Origin: a bacterium
Lineage (GTDB): Bacteria; Krumholzibacteriota; Krumholzibacteriia; LZORAL124-64-63
Assembly: GCA_016719645.1 (NCBI GenBank)
Contig: JADJYS010000016.1
Coordinates: 11,395 to 75,394, forward strand
Direction: 5' to 3'
Length of the DNA stretch: 64,000 bases
The notes under the pieces are model-generated. The model was not told the origin of the DNA and did not search any database. It worked only from the letters and a program-made list of their open reading frames with translations. A program made the translations under genes and the position numbers. Positions 18,510-27,145 of this stretch are shown here, one piece after another. How positions within the stretch are numbered: position 1 is the stretch's first letter; every line of letters begins with the position of its first letter.

Positions 18510-19814
18510 ATGCGAGACGCGCGATCCGCGATGCTGACGTTTTTACTCCTGATCGTCTGCGCCCTGCCCTCGGGCTGCGGCCGGCGCGGGGACGGACCGG
18601 CCGCGCCCGCCTCGCCGCCGCGGCTGCTGGTGATCGGCATCGATTCCGCCGACTGGGGCCTGCTCGACCCGATGATCGCCGAGGGGCGCCTGCCCCGGCT
18701 CGCCGCGTTGCGCGCGCAGTCCGCCTCGGGGCGCATGAAGACCTTCGTGCCGCTGGAGAAGTCGCCGCTGCTGTGGGCGAGCATCTGCACCGGGGTCGGG
18801 CCCGAGGTGCACGGCGTCGCCTCCTTCCTCAGGGAGGAAGGCCGCAAGTCGCCCACCGGCAGCGCCTGGTACGCGCCGGCGATCTGGGACATGATCGGCG
18901 CCGCGGGCCAGAGCACGGCCGTCAGCGGCATGTGGACCACGTACCCGGCCCGCCCCATCGACGGCGTCATGGTCAGCGACTACCTGCCGTACGGCCGGGA
19001 GCGCAGCGTGCCGCTGGCCAACCTGGTCTACCCCGACTCGCTGAGCGCGCGCATCGTCGCCTGCCGCGTGCATCCCGACTCGCTGCGGGCGTCGGACCTG
19101 GCGCGGTTCCTGCCGCCCGGCGCCGACGTCGCGGCGCTCGAGGCCGCCTTCCCGCGGCAGATGCGCAACCTGCGCGAGTTCTGGGCCGCCGACCTGGGCT
19201 ACCTGAACGTGGCGCGCCTGCTGAAGGACGTCGCGGACTTCAACCTCTTCTTCTTCTACCTGCGCGGCCCTGACATGATCAGCCATTCCTTCTACCATTA
19301 CCTGAAGGACGACCCCGCCTCGCCGCGCAACGACCCCGGCGAGCTGGCGGCCTTCCGCGAGGTCGTGCGCCTCTACTACGACTGGGTCGACGAGGCGGTC
19401 GGCGAGGTGCTGTCCTGGTTCCCCCCCGACCACCCCGCGGCGGTCCTGTCGGACCACGGGTTCTTCGGCCCGCGCCCGGACGGCCACGGCACGGCCGAGC
19501 ACAGCGAGTGGGGCATCTTCCTGGTGCGCAGCCCCCTGTACGAGGCCGGCGCGGTCTTCGACCGGATCGAGCTGCTGGACATCTGCCCCACCTTCCTGTC
19601 GCTGCTGGGGCTGCCGCCGGCGAAGGACATGCCGGGCGCGATCCTGTCGCAGAGCCTGACCGAGGCGGGCGGCCGCCACGTCCGGCGTCTGGAGAAGCAC
19701 CGGGTGCCCTCGTACATGGAACTGCGCCCCGTCGAGGGCGCCGAGGCGGGGCTCGACCCCGCCGTGGGCGAGGAGATCCGCAAGCAGTTGCGTTCGCTGG
19801 GCTACATCAACTAG
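18510..19814 (+). CDS. Lipoprotein of the type I phosphodiesterase/alkaline phosphatase superfamily
   Basis: 434 aa from ATG 18510; GTG 18507 and ATG 18498 are alternatives, and GGGAG lies about 10 bases upstream. The signal is MLTFLLLIVCALPSGC with lipobox Cys23. The catalytic fold begins LLVIGIDSADWGLLDPMI (metal-binding Asp) and includes FVPLEKSPLLWASICTGVGP, where the nucleophile Thr or Ser would lie, and VLSDHGFFGPRPDGHGTAEH with the Asp-His and His metal ligands. Such enzymes cut phosphodiesters or remove phosphoglycerol-type groups. The substrate here is unknown. Probably attached to a membrane and facing the periplasm. Confidence 0.8.
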   Translation: MRDARSAMLTFLLLIVCALPSGCGRRGDGPAAPASPPRLLVIGIDSADWGLLDPMIAEGRLPRLAALRAQSASGRMKTFVPLEKSPLLWASICTGVGPEVHGVASFLREEGRKSPTGSAWYAPAIWDMIGAAGQSTAVSGMWTTYPARPIDGVMVSDYLPYGRERSVPLANLVYPDSLSARIVACRVHPDSLRASDLARFLPPGADVAALEAAFPRQMRNLREFWAADLGYLNVARLLKDVADFNLFFFYLRGPDMISHSFYHYLKDDPASPRNDPGELAAFREVVRLYYDWVDEAVGEVLSWFPPDHPAAVLSDHGFFGPRPDGHGTAEHSEWGIFLVRSPLYEAGAVFDRIELLDICPTFLSLLGLPPAKDMPGAILSQSLTEAGGRHVRRLEKHRVPSYMELRPVEGAEAGLDPAVGEEIRKQLRSLGYIN

Positions 19815-19836
19815 TCGCGATCGGAAGACCATCCCC

Positions 19837-21399
19837 ATGTCGAGGCCGATCCCGCGGAGCGTGATCCTGCTGACGGCGGCGCCGTGGCTGGCGCTGCTGC
19901 CGCTGCTGCCGCTGCTGCTGGTGTCGTGCACCGGGGAGATCGGGCCCGACGCCGCCCTGCGCGAGGTCGGTGCGGTGGAGGGCTACGCGCTGGTCGCGGG
20001 GCGGGGGGAGTCCCTGAAGGTCGTCGCCTCGCTCCTCACGGCCGGGAACTACTACGACTACAACGACGCGGTGATGGCCGAGACGTGGTCGGACTCCACG
20101 GGCTGGTACCGGCTGGAAGTGCCGGCCGGCCGTTACATCCTGGACACACGCAGCACGGCGGGCGGCTCCACGATCAGGAGCAAGCCCGACACCGTGCAGG
20201 TCACCCCCCACGTCCTGCGCCACGACCTGCGGCGGGGGTTGGCGAGGGTGCGGGTCCGGGTGCCGCCGGCGTGGGAAGGCCGGTCCTGTTCGCTGCGCCT
20301 CGAGACGTCCACCCGCTACGACTGCAACGGCAACGATCGCGTGGAGGACGGTTGGGCGGACTTCGAGTACCGCGCCGTGGAGCCCGGTCCCTACCTCATG
20401 AAGTTCTCCGGACCCAACGGCGGGGAGATCTTCCTGCCGGCCTCGCTGACGGCAACAGGGGCCGACACCCTGACCGTGGGTTTGGAGACCGCGGGCTCCT
20501 ACGAGGGCGATTTTACCGAGACCTTCGCCACCATCTCCGGCCGGGTGACGGGCAGCTGGCAACTGGCGCCGGTGCAGTCCCTGTCCGTGGACGCCTACTC
20601 GACGGAATCTCGGCAGGTCTCGTACGATTACTGCGACCCGGACGGCAGCTTCCAGATCGTCCTGGCCATCCCGCAGGATGTGCGCCTGCTGTTCTACTGC
20701 GGCGGGGCGAGCCGTTGGCACGGCGGCCTCACCTTCGCCACGGCCACGAACTTCGCCTTGCAGGCGGGCGACCGGATCACGGGGGTCGACGTGGTCGAAG
20801 GCGGGCTCGAGATCTGGCTCGACGGGCCGGGCATGATCACGGAATACGATGTCGATCTCGAGGTCTGCGACGAGGCGGGGAACGTCCTGATGTCCCAGTC
20901 GGCTTGGCACAATCCGATCCGGATCGGGAACCTGCTCCCGGGCCGCGTGCTGCTGCGGTTGGACGGGGTCTGCGAGCGGCAGACCTGGGCCGGCCAGTGG
21001 TTCGACGGCGCCGCCTCGCCGGCGGACGCCACGCCCATCGAGGTGGTGGCGGGCGAACGCCGCCGCCTCGACGTTGCCCTGACGCCGGGCGGGAGCATCG
21101 CCGGCGTCATCCGGGAAGCCGACGGTGCGATCCCCGGCTCGATCCAGGTGACGATCTGCGACGATCGCGGCGAGCCGCTGTGCGAGCAGTGGTCGTACTT
21201 CAGCGGCGGCATCTTCTCCTTCGTCGGCCTCGCCGACGGCGACTACTACCTGAAAACCTTGTCGGGTGACGGGTCGCCGTGGTGGTACCCGGGCGCGAAC
21301 GCGTTCGAGGGCGCGGTCGCCGTCGGCATCGTCGGCCACGGCGCCGTGACGGGCCTGTCCTGGACGCTGCCGCCCGACCCGGGAGGGAGCCGGCCATGA
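19837..21399 (+). CDS. Lipoprotein with carboxypeptidase-regulatory-like repeats (paralog 1)
   Basis: 520 aa. The signal peptide ends LLPLLPLLLVSC with lipobox Cys31. The rest is a string of beta-sandwich modules of about 80-100 residues like carboxypeptidase-regulatory (CarbopepD_reg/Big) folds, for example YRLEVPAGRYILDTRSTAG and GGSIAGVIREADGAIPGSIQ. A conserved QWFDGAASPADATPI block is shared with the next gene. Its stop overlaps the next ATG by four bases. Probably a surface-exposed structural or binding lipoprotein; no enzymatic motif is seen. Confidence 0.78.
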   Translation: MSRPIPRSVILLTAAPWLALLPLLPLLLVSCTGEIGPDAALREVGAVEGYALVAGRGESLKVVASLLTAGNYYDYNDAVMAETWSDSTGWYRLEVPAGRYILDTRSTAGGSTIRSKPDTVQVTPHVLRHDLRRGLARVRVRVPPAWEGRSCSLRLETSTRYDCNGNDRVEDGWADFEYRAVEPGPYLMKFSGPNGGEIFLPASLTATGADTLTVGLETAGSYEGDFTETFATISGRVTGSWQLAPVQSLSVDAYSTESRQVSYDYCDPDGSFQIVLAIPQDVRLLFYCGGASRWHGGLTFATATNFALQAGDRITGVDVVEGGLEIWLDGPGMITEYDVDLEVCDEAGNVLMSQSAWHNPIRIGNLLPGRVLLRLDGVCERQTWAGQWFDGAASPADATPIEVVAGERRRLDVALTPGGSIAGVIREADGAIPGSIQVTICDDRGEPLCEQWSYFSGGIFSFVGLADGDYYLKTLSGDGSPWWYPGANAFEGAVAVGIVGHGAVTGLSWTLPPDPGGSRP

Positions 21400-23042
21400 C
21401 CCGCCTCCCGCGCGCGGACCGCATCGTGTTGCCGGCGCTGGCCGCGCTGCTCGTGATCGGGTCCGGTTGCGCCGAGTTCGGCGATCCCTGGTCGGGGATC
21501 CCGGCCGGCCGCATTGAAGGCCGCGTGACCACCGGTGCATCCCCCGTCGAGGCGCTGGTCTTCTTCGACCGGGTGAGCGGCGGCGCCGAGGACCGGTTCG
21601 AGTGCACCCTCGTGGTCGACGACGACGGTGGTTTCGGCCTGGACGTTCCGGCCGGGGAGTATCTGGTGTCGGCGTGGGCGGAGGGGGCCGGCGAGACGGT
21701 CCACCACGCCGCGCCGCATCCGGTGTACGAAGCGGCCGACGCGGACACGATCACGGTCTCCGCCGCGAACTCGCCGGTCGTGATCGATTTCGCGCTGGGC
21801 AGCCTGGAAGTGGGGCTGACGCTGCCGCCCGGGCTCGAAGGGTACGAAGGTTCCCTGTATTACATGGTGCCCGCCGTGGGGGAGGACGGCCCCGCCCCGT
21901 TCCAGGTCGCCTCGCGCTGGGTCGAGGTCGAGAACGGCCGGATCGATGCGCGCCCGGTGATCCTGCTGCCCGGCGATTACCTGATCCTGCTCGGGATCGG
22001 AGCGCCTCTGGACAGGTCCTACGGGTACGCTTGCGAGCGGGTCTGGCTGCCGGGCACCCGCGATCCCGGCGCGGCGGCGCGGTTCACCGTCGCGGCGGGG
22101 GTCGCCGCGCACCCCCTCGTCCCGGTCACGGTCGAGCCCCTGCGCGTCGAGGGCCGCGTCGGCGGCGCCTGGCTGGAACTGGGATTGACGTCCAACCCCA
22201 GCCTCACGGTGGCGGACCTGGACTCGACCGAGCTGATCGACTCCTTCGGGGTCGACGAGGATGGGACGTTCCGATTCGACCTCCTGCTGCCCGCCGAATT
22301 CAAGCTGGGCATCGGGCACAACTACGCGGACCGGACCTGGTACGGAGGTCCCCGCTTCGAACAGGCCGAGGTGTTCGCCATCGGTCCGGGGGAGTCGCTC
22401 TCCGGCCTCGAGATCCTGCAGTGCGGGTTGCGCCTCGTCCTCGCGGAGATGCCGGCCGGCTACAACGACGCCTGGTGCGACATCTACGATGCGACCGGCA
22501 CCGAACGGCTCGGTCGCCACAGCGTCTACTTCCAGCTCGACAGCCAGATCGGCATCCCCAACCTGAGCCCCGGCTCCTACCTCCTGCGGATCGGCTACGA
22601 CGGGTACTCCGTCGGCCGGCTTTCCTGGCTGCCCCAGTGGTTCGACCGCGCGGAGTCGCCCGCCGGGGCCCGGCCGATCCTGCTCACGGAGCCGGGCGAG
22701 ATCGTCACGCTCGACCTCGTCCTGGAGAACGGCGGCACCATCGCCGGCAGCCTGGAGACGCTCTCGACGGAGTACCACATCGTCTTCGTGTGCCGCGAGG
22801 ATCAGCCCCTGGAGTGGGCGCACACCACCGTGTCCAACGGCGCCTACACGTTCCTGGGGCTGCCCGACGGGCGCTACAAGGTCGGAGCGGTGCCGTCTGA
22901 GGACTACTGGGACGCGGAAGGGTTCCCGCCCCCCGGCACCACCTGGTACCCTTCCACCCCGGACTGGGACGCTGCCGGCGTCGTGGAGATCGTCGGCGCC
23001 GGGACCGTCACGGGCGTGGACATCGTTGTCCCGGGCGCGTAG
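21396..23042 (+). CDS. Lipoprotein with carboxypeptidase-regulatory-like repeats (paralog 2)
   Basis: 548 aa from ATG 21396, which overlaps the previous stop as ATGA; frames beginning earlier run through the upstream gene. The signal LPALAALLVIGSGC has lipobox Cys25. It is built from the same modules as the upstream gene: GRIEGRVTTGASPVEALVFF, the block QWFDRAESPAGARPILL and GGTIAGSLETL line up with the paralog. This indicates tandem duplication. Function unknown; probably co-secreted with its neighbour. Confidence 0.8.
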   Translation: MTRLPRADRIVLPALAALLVIGSGCAEFGDPWSGIPAGRIEGRVTTGASPVEALVFFDRVSGGAEDRFECTLVVDDDGGFGLDVPAGEYLVSAWAEGAGETVHHAAPHPVYEAADADTITVSAANSPVVIDFALGSLEVGLTLPPGLEGYEGSLYYMVPAVGEDGPAPFQVASRWVEVENGRIDARPVILLPGDYLILLGIGAPLDRSYGYACERVWLPGTRDPGAAARFTVAAGVAAHPLVPVTVEPLRVEGRVGGAWLELGLTSNPSLTVADLDSTELIDSFGVDEDGTFRFDLLLPAEFKLGIGHNYADRTWYGGPRFEQAEVFAIGPGESLSGLEILQCGLRLVLAEMPAGYNDAWCDIYDATGTERLGRHSVYFQLDSQIGIPNLSPGSYLLRIGYDGYSVGRLSWLPQWFDRAESPAGARPILLTEPGEIVTLDLVLENGGTIAGSLETLSTEYHIVFVCREDQPLEWAHTTVSNGAYTFLGLPDGRYKVGAVPSEDYWDAEGFPPPGTTWYPSTPDWDAAGVVEIVGAGTVTGVDIVVPGA

Positions 23043-23144
23043 CGCCCGCGTCCTACCGGTCCTGCGACCCGGTACCGACCGGGGCGGCCACCGTGTTCCT
23101 ATCCGGACTGGCCGCCACCGTCCTCTCTAATCCGAGGAGGCGCG

Positions 23145-25565
23145 ATGCGAAGTGCCACGACCCTGACGGCGGCCTCGGCGCTCACGCTGCTGGCCGCGCT
23201 CTGGTGGCTGCAGGGCTGCGGCGGCGATGATCCGTCCGGCCCCGGACCCGATCCGGAGCCCCAGCCCGTCCCGACCTCCCAGCTGGCCGGTGCGGTCGAG
23301 CTGCCCGCCGGCTGGACCGGCGACCCCGCCACCCTGCGGGTGGTCAACGGCCTGGCCGCGTCGCCCTGCGACGCCGCCGGGTCCTTCTCGCTGAAGGTGC
23401 ACACGGGCCTCGATCAGCTGGCCCTGGTCCAGGGACCCGCCGGCGCGACGGTGCTCATGGGCTGGTTCGGCGAGCAGAGCGCGACGCTCTCGCCGCGCAC
23501 GACCGCCGAGGTGCTCGCCTGGCTGTCGCTCGGCTCCTGGATGGTCCCCGGCGACGGCGCCGAGGCGATCCGCGCCCTGCTGGCCGATCCCTCCGTGGAC
23601 CTCTCGGGCGTGGAGGCGGCCTGGGCGGCGATGCTGGCGTCCACTCCCGGCGGGCTCGCAGTCCCGGACCAGGGTCTGCACGACGCCCTGCTCGCCCTGA
23701 CGTCTTCCCTGGTGCCCGAACCCGGGAAGGGCGTGATCATCGAGCCCGGCGCGCAGCAGAGCGGCGTCGAGGTGCTCAACGAGGGCGGGATCAACCGCAT
23801 CACCATCAAGAACAGCTACCGCCGCCGCGCGGCGGGCTTCGTGATGGAGCTGGGCTGGCGCGACACCAACGATGTCGAGCACGAGCTGCCCGACCCGCTC
23901 GTGGCCCACGAGCTGGAAGTGCCGCCGGTGGCCGCCTTCGGCGGCACGATCAACACCATCGTCGGCGCCCTCACGGGCGGCTTCGCCTACGCGCCCGAGT
24001 CGCTGGACCCGATCCTGCTGGAGACGCGCGGCGACGCGAAGCGCACCTACTACCGGGTCGACGTGCTCGGCATGGGCCTCGAGGAGCCCGACGATCCGGA
24101 ACTCTACACGTCCTACGAGCTCGCCCAGGGCGAGTGGATGACGATGAAGTGCCTGGTGATGGACTACTTCATCCCGATGTTCCTGAACACCGCCGGCGCC
24201 GCGGGCACGGTCGCCGACAACGTCTTCGGCGACGACATCCCCGGCCAGGTGAACGACTTCGTCGGGCTGGTCACCGGCGCCCTGCCCAACGTCCACGCGC
24301 TGGCGAACGACGGGCAGTTCTGGCCCGCGCTGCTGGAGCTGTGGAACGCCGCGCTGACCAACGGCACGCTGCAGGGCTGGGTGCGCGACCTCATCGCCGA
24401 CGGGCTGCAGGCGGCCCTCTTCACCGCCGACGAGTCGGCCGAGGTGATGGACGGCGTCGAGCGCGCCTTCTTCCTGATCGGCATCGCGGACATCGTCGGC
24501 AACCTGGCCGACAACACGATCACCGGCTACCACTTCGGCCTCTGCAAGAAGGCCGAGAGCTGGGACGTGACGGTCACAGCCCCCCTGATCCACGTCGAGC
24601 CGCGCGGCGCGCGCATCATGGTGCACGGCACGCAGCTGCTGACCCTGGTCGTCGACGACGACACCGGCGGCAACCCCGAGGGCTGGGCCTACGCCTACCG
24701 CTGGCGCTGCCCCGGCGCGCGCGGCACGCTCGTCAACCCCCAGGCGCCGACGGACACGGGCAACGACTTCTTCACCAGCAGCGCCTTCGTCCAGTACGTG
24801 GCCGACGACGGCAGCGAGGGACTCGAGACGGTCACCTGCGAGCTGTACGTCACGCTCGGCGGCGAGCGGACCTTGGTGCGCGCGGCGACCAGCACGCTGG
24901 AGGTCGTGCGCCGCCACATCGTGCTGCCGGACACGGTGTTCTCCTGCCCGCGCGGCCAGTTCCGCCTGTCGCCGACCCTCGACCCGCCCTTCACGGGCGA
25001 CGGCACGCTGCTCTGGCACTGGCGCGGCGGCGGCGCCAACGGCACGCTGCACGGGCCCGGCAACGTCAGCCCGCCGTGGACCTCGGCGACGCCGTGGGCC
25101 GATTTCCTGGTCGACAACGACGGCGGCAACGATGTGGTCACCTGCGTGGCGCGCCTCGACCTGGGCGAGGGGGTCGTCTCGCCGGTGGACTCGGTCGACG
25201 TGGTCATCCGCACGCCGGTGCTGCCGGAGATCGCGGGGCAGACGTACTGCGCCGAGTCTTCCGGCGGCGAGGAGCCGAATTGCTGGGCCGGCTACCGGAT
25301 CTCGGTGCGCTGGACGCCGCTGCCGGGCATCACCCGCTACCGCGTCCAGGGATCGGGCTTCAACGATCCCTGGTACTACGGGACGTCGTACGACGCGACC
25401 GTCCAGGAATCGAGCTGCGAGCACGAGGACGGCGACCTGCTGCTGGGGCTCACCTGGGGCAGCGGCAACGTGGAGTGCGGCGCGCACCCCGAGTCCGTGA
25501 GCTGCGGCGGGAACGTCTGGCGGTTCGCGGGCGCCGTCTGGGTCATCACGCCGGTCTGCCCCTGA
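23145..25565 (+). CDS. Large lipoprotein of unknown function
   Basis: 806 aa with a good ribosome site (GAGGAGG). The signal sequence ends LLAALWWLQGC with lipobox Cys25, followed by a Gly/Pro/Asp linker (GGDDPSGPGPDPEPQPVP). The N-terminal domain resembles the regulatory-like folds of the two preceding lipoproteins. The centre (GTINTIVGALTGGFAYAPES to NLADNTITGYHFGL) is helical and unrecognised. The C-terminal part has two Ig/PKD-like repeats with paired Cys and a final Cys-containing domain (ESSCEHEDGDLLL). It ends the lipoprotein block. No catalytic motif was identified. Confidence 0.75.
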   Translation: MRSATTLTAASALTLLAALWWLQGCGGDDPSGPGPDPEPQPVPTSQLAGAVELPAGWTGDPATLRVVNGLAASPCDAAGSFSLKVHTGLDQLALVQGPAGATVLMGWFGEQSATLSPRTTAEVLAWLSLGSWMVPGDGAEAIRALLADPSVDLSGVEAAWAAMLASTPGGLAVPDQGLHDALLALTSSLVPEPGKGVIIEPGAQQSGVEVLNEGGINRITIKNSYRRRAAGFVMELGWRDTNDVEHELPDPLVAHELEVPPVAAFGGTINTIVGALTGGFAYAPESLDPILLETRGDAKRTYYRVDVLGMGLEEPDDPELYTSYELAQGEWMTMKCLVMDYFIPMFLNTAGAAGTVADNVFGDDIPGQVNDFVGLVTGALPNVHALANDGQFWPALLELWNAALTNGTLQGWVRDLIADGLQAALFTADESAEVMDGVERAFFLIGIADIVGNLADNTITGYHFGLCKKAESWDVTVTAPLIHVEPRGARIMVHGTQLLTLVVDDDTGGNPEGWAYAYRWRCPGARGTLVNPQAPTDTGNDFFTSSAFVQYVADDGSEGLETVTCELYVTLGGERTLVRAATSTLEVVRRHIVLPDTVFSCPRGQFRLSPTLDPPFTGDGTLLWHWRGGGANGTLHGPGNVSPPWTSATPWADFLVDNDGGNDVVTCVARLDLGEGVVSPVDSVDVVIRTPVLPEIAGQTYCAESSGGEEPNCWAGYRISVRWTPLPGITRYRVQGSGFNDPWYYGTSYDATVQESSCEHEDGDLLLGLTWGSGNVECGAHPESVSCGGNVWRFAGAVWVITPVCP

Positions 25566-25641
25566 GGGGCCGGAACGCACCGGAATCGGATCGAGCGGGG
25601 CGCGGCCTGCGGAGGCCGCGCCCCTGCCGGGAAGGACCGTC

Positions 25642-26193
25642 GTGCCCGCCTTCACCGCCCTGCTGCGCGGCATCAACGTCGGCCGCGCCAAGCGCATCGC
25701 CATGGCGGACCTGCGCCGCCTGTTCGCGGACCTCGGCTACGCCGACGTCCGCACGCTGCTCAACAGCGGCAACGTCGTCTTCGCGGCGAAGAGCCCGGAC
25801 GCCGCCGGGCACGCGCGCGCCATCCGTGCGGCGATCGAACGCGAGTTCGGCTTGACGGTGCCGGTGATCGTGGTGACCGCGGCGGACCTGGCGGCCATCC
25901 TCCTGGAGAACCCCCTTCGCGACGTGGCCGACGACCCCGCGCGGCACCTGGTGGCGTTCGTGCAGTCCCCGGGCGACCTGGACGCGGCGAGACCGATGCT
26001 GGCGCGATCCTGGTCGCCCGAGGCCTTCGCCCTCGGGAAGCGGGCGGCCTACCTGTGGTGCGCGGGCGGCGTCGCCGACAGCGAGATCGTCAAGGCGTTC
26101 ACGCGCCTCACGGGGGACACCGCCACGACCCGCAATCGGGCCACCGCTGAGAAAATCCGGGTGACCCTCGATGGTGACGCAGGGCCCGCGTGA
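25642..26193 (+). CDS. DUF1697 domain protein
   Basis: 183 aa, GTG start with GAAGGA upstream. FTALLRGINVGRAKRIAMAD followed by LRRLFADLGYADVRTLLNSG and NVVF is the DUF1697 hallmark. The C-terminus FTRLTGDTATTRNRATAEKI (T-T-R-N motif) is also diagnostic. These small cytosolic proteins are widespread and uncharacterised. It lies 121 bases upstream of the selenoperoxiredoxin, probably as a separate unit. Confidence 0.93.
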   Translation: MPAFTALLRGINVGRAKRIAMADLRRLFADLGYADVRTLLNSGNVVFAAKSPDAAGHARAIRAAIEREFGLTVPVIVVTAADLAAILLENPLRDVADDPARHLVAFVQSPGDLDAARPMLARSWSPEAFALGKRAAYLWCAGGVADSEIVKAFTRLTGDTATTRNRATAEKIRVTLDGDAGPA

Positions 26194-26314
26194 CGTAATT
26201 CCGATACAACCTACCGTAGTAGCAGGCAATCGCTGCAGCACGACCGTGGTTGCTTGGCCTGCAGCGCGCGGCTACTCTGGCACTAGGCAACCGCGGCACC
26301 GGAGGAGGTGAAGG

Positions 26315-27034
26315 ATGGCGGAAGAACTGAAAGCGGGATGCGCTCGCCCGACCGGCGGACTGGTCGGGCAGCCGGAACCATCGCCCTCGGAACCGACATC
26401 GACCACGCAGAAGGAGGAGAGAGCCATGATCCAGGTCGGCAAACCAGCCCCTGATTTCGTCTCCCCGGCGTACCACAAGGGCGCGTTCACGAACGTGAAG
26501 CTGTCGGACCACCTCGGCAAGTGGGTGGTCCTCTGTTTCTACCCCGGTGATTTCACCTTCGTCTGAGCGACCGAAATATCGGCGGTCGCCGATCATTATC
26601 CCGAGTTCGTGAAGCTGGGCGTCGAGGTCCTGTCGATGAGCGTCGACAGCGTCTTCGTGCACAAGATGTGGAACGACCACGAGATCTCGAAGATGGTCAA
26701 GGGCGGCGTGCCCTACCCCATGCTGTCCGACGGCGGCGGCAAGGTGGGCACGGCCTACGGCGTCTACGGCGAGGAGGCGGGCGTGGAGAACCGCGGCCGC
26801 TTCATCATCGACCCCGACGGCGTGATCCAGGGCTACGAGGTGCTCACCCCGCCGGTCGGCCGGCACGTGGGGGAGACCCTGCGCCAGATCCAGGCCTTCC
26901 AGCTGGTCCGGGCCAGCAAGGGCACGGAGGCGACGCCGTCGGGCTGGAAGCCCGGGCGCATGACCCTCAAGCCGGGGCCGGATCTCGTCGGCAAGGTGTG
27001 GGAAGTGTGGAAGACCGACATGGCGTCGGACTGA
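26315..27034 (+). CDS. Selenocysteine-containing peroxiredoxin (in-frame UGA read as Sec)
   Basis: 239 aa if TGA 26564-26566 is read as Sec84. The frame is continuous on both sides: VLCFYPGDFTFV-U-ATEISAV occupies the place of the peroxidatic Cys in AhpC/Prx1-type enzymes (usual FTFVCPTE). Downstream are conserved VEVLSMSVDSVFVHKMW and RGRFIIDPDGVIQGYEV. The usual resolving-Cys motif (EVCPxGW) is changed to EATPSGW, so this is a 1-Sec enzyme, unless Cys9 in the N-terminal KAGCARPTG or Cys74 resolves it. Start at 26315 (GGAGGAGGT upstream); ATG 26426 also has a good ribosome site. It would reduce peroxides. A SECIS hairpin directly follows the UGA. Confidence 0.9.
26567..26597 (+). promoter_or_regulatory. 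Bacterial SECIS element
   Basis: Directly after the UGA, ATCGGC (26578-26583) pairs with GCCGAT (26588-26593) around a GGTC loop (26584-26587). AAT/ATT pairing extends the stem past a bulged C. The loop begins 18 bases after the UGA. SelB-binding SECIS hairpins such as that of E. coli fdhF have a GGUC-containing loop at almost the same distance. An alternative pairing GCGACC/GGTCGC also exists. Confidence 0.8.
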
Positions 27035-27076
27035 CGATCGGGGTTGCCCGCGTCAGCGGGCTGTGCCAGCATGGAC

Positions 27077-27110
27077 GCGCCCGGCGGGAGCCGATGCTCC
27101 CGCCGGGCGC
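27077..27110 (+). terminator. Strong hairpin terminator after the selenoperoxiredoxin gene
   Basis: GCGCCCGGCGGGAG (27077-27090), loop CCGATG, CTCCCGCCGGGCGC (27097-27110): a perfect 14-pair stem followed by TTTGTCGCTT. It lies 42 bases past the stop codon and before the next plus-strand gene. Confidence 0.8.
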
Positions 27111-27145
27111 TTTGTCGCTTCATCTCCTCTCGAAGAGGTATCCCG

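Noticed and set aside
26564..26566. TGA in the peroxiredoxin as a nonsense mutation or frameshift artefact
   Set aside because: The frame is the same on both sides, the TGA replaces precisely the catalytic Cys codon, and a SECIS-like hairpin follows at the right distance.
27076..27111. Hairpin at 27077-27110 as a possible second SECIS
   Set aside because: It lies after the stop codon and no UGA precedes it in a coding frame; bacterial SECIS elements sit directly behind the UGA.
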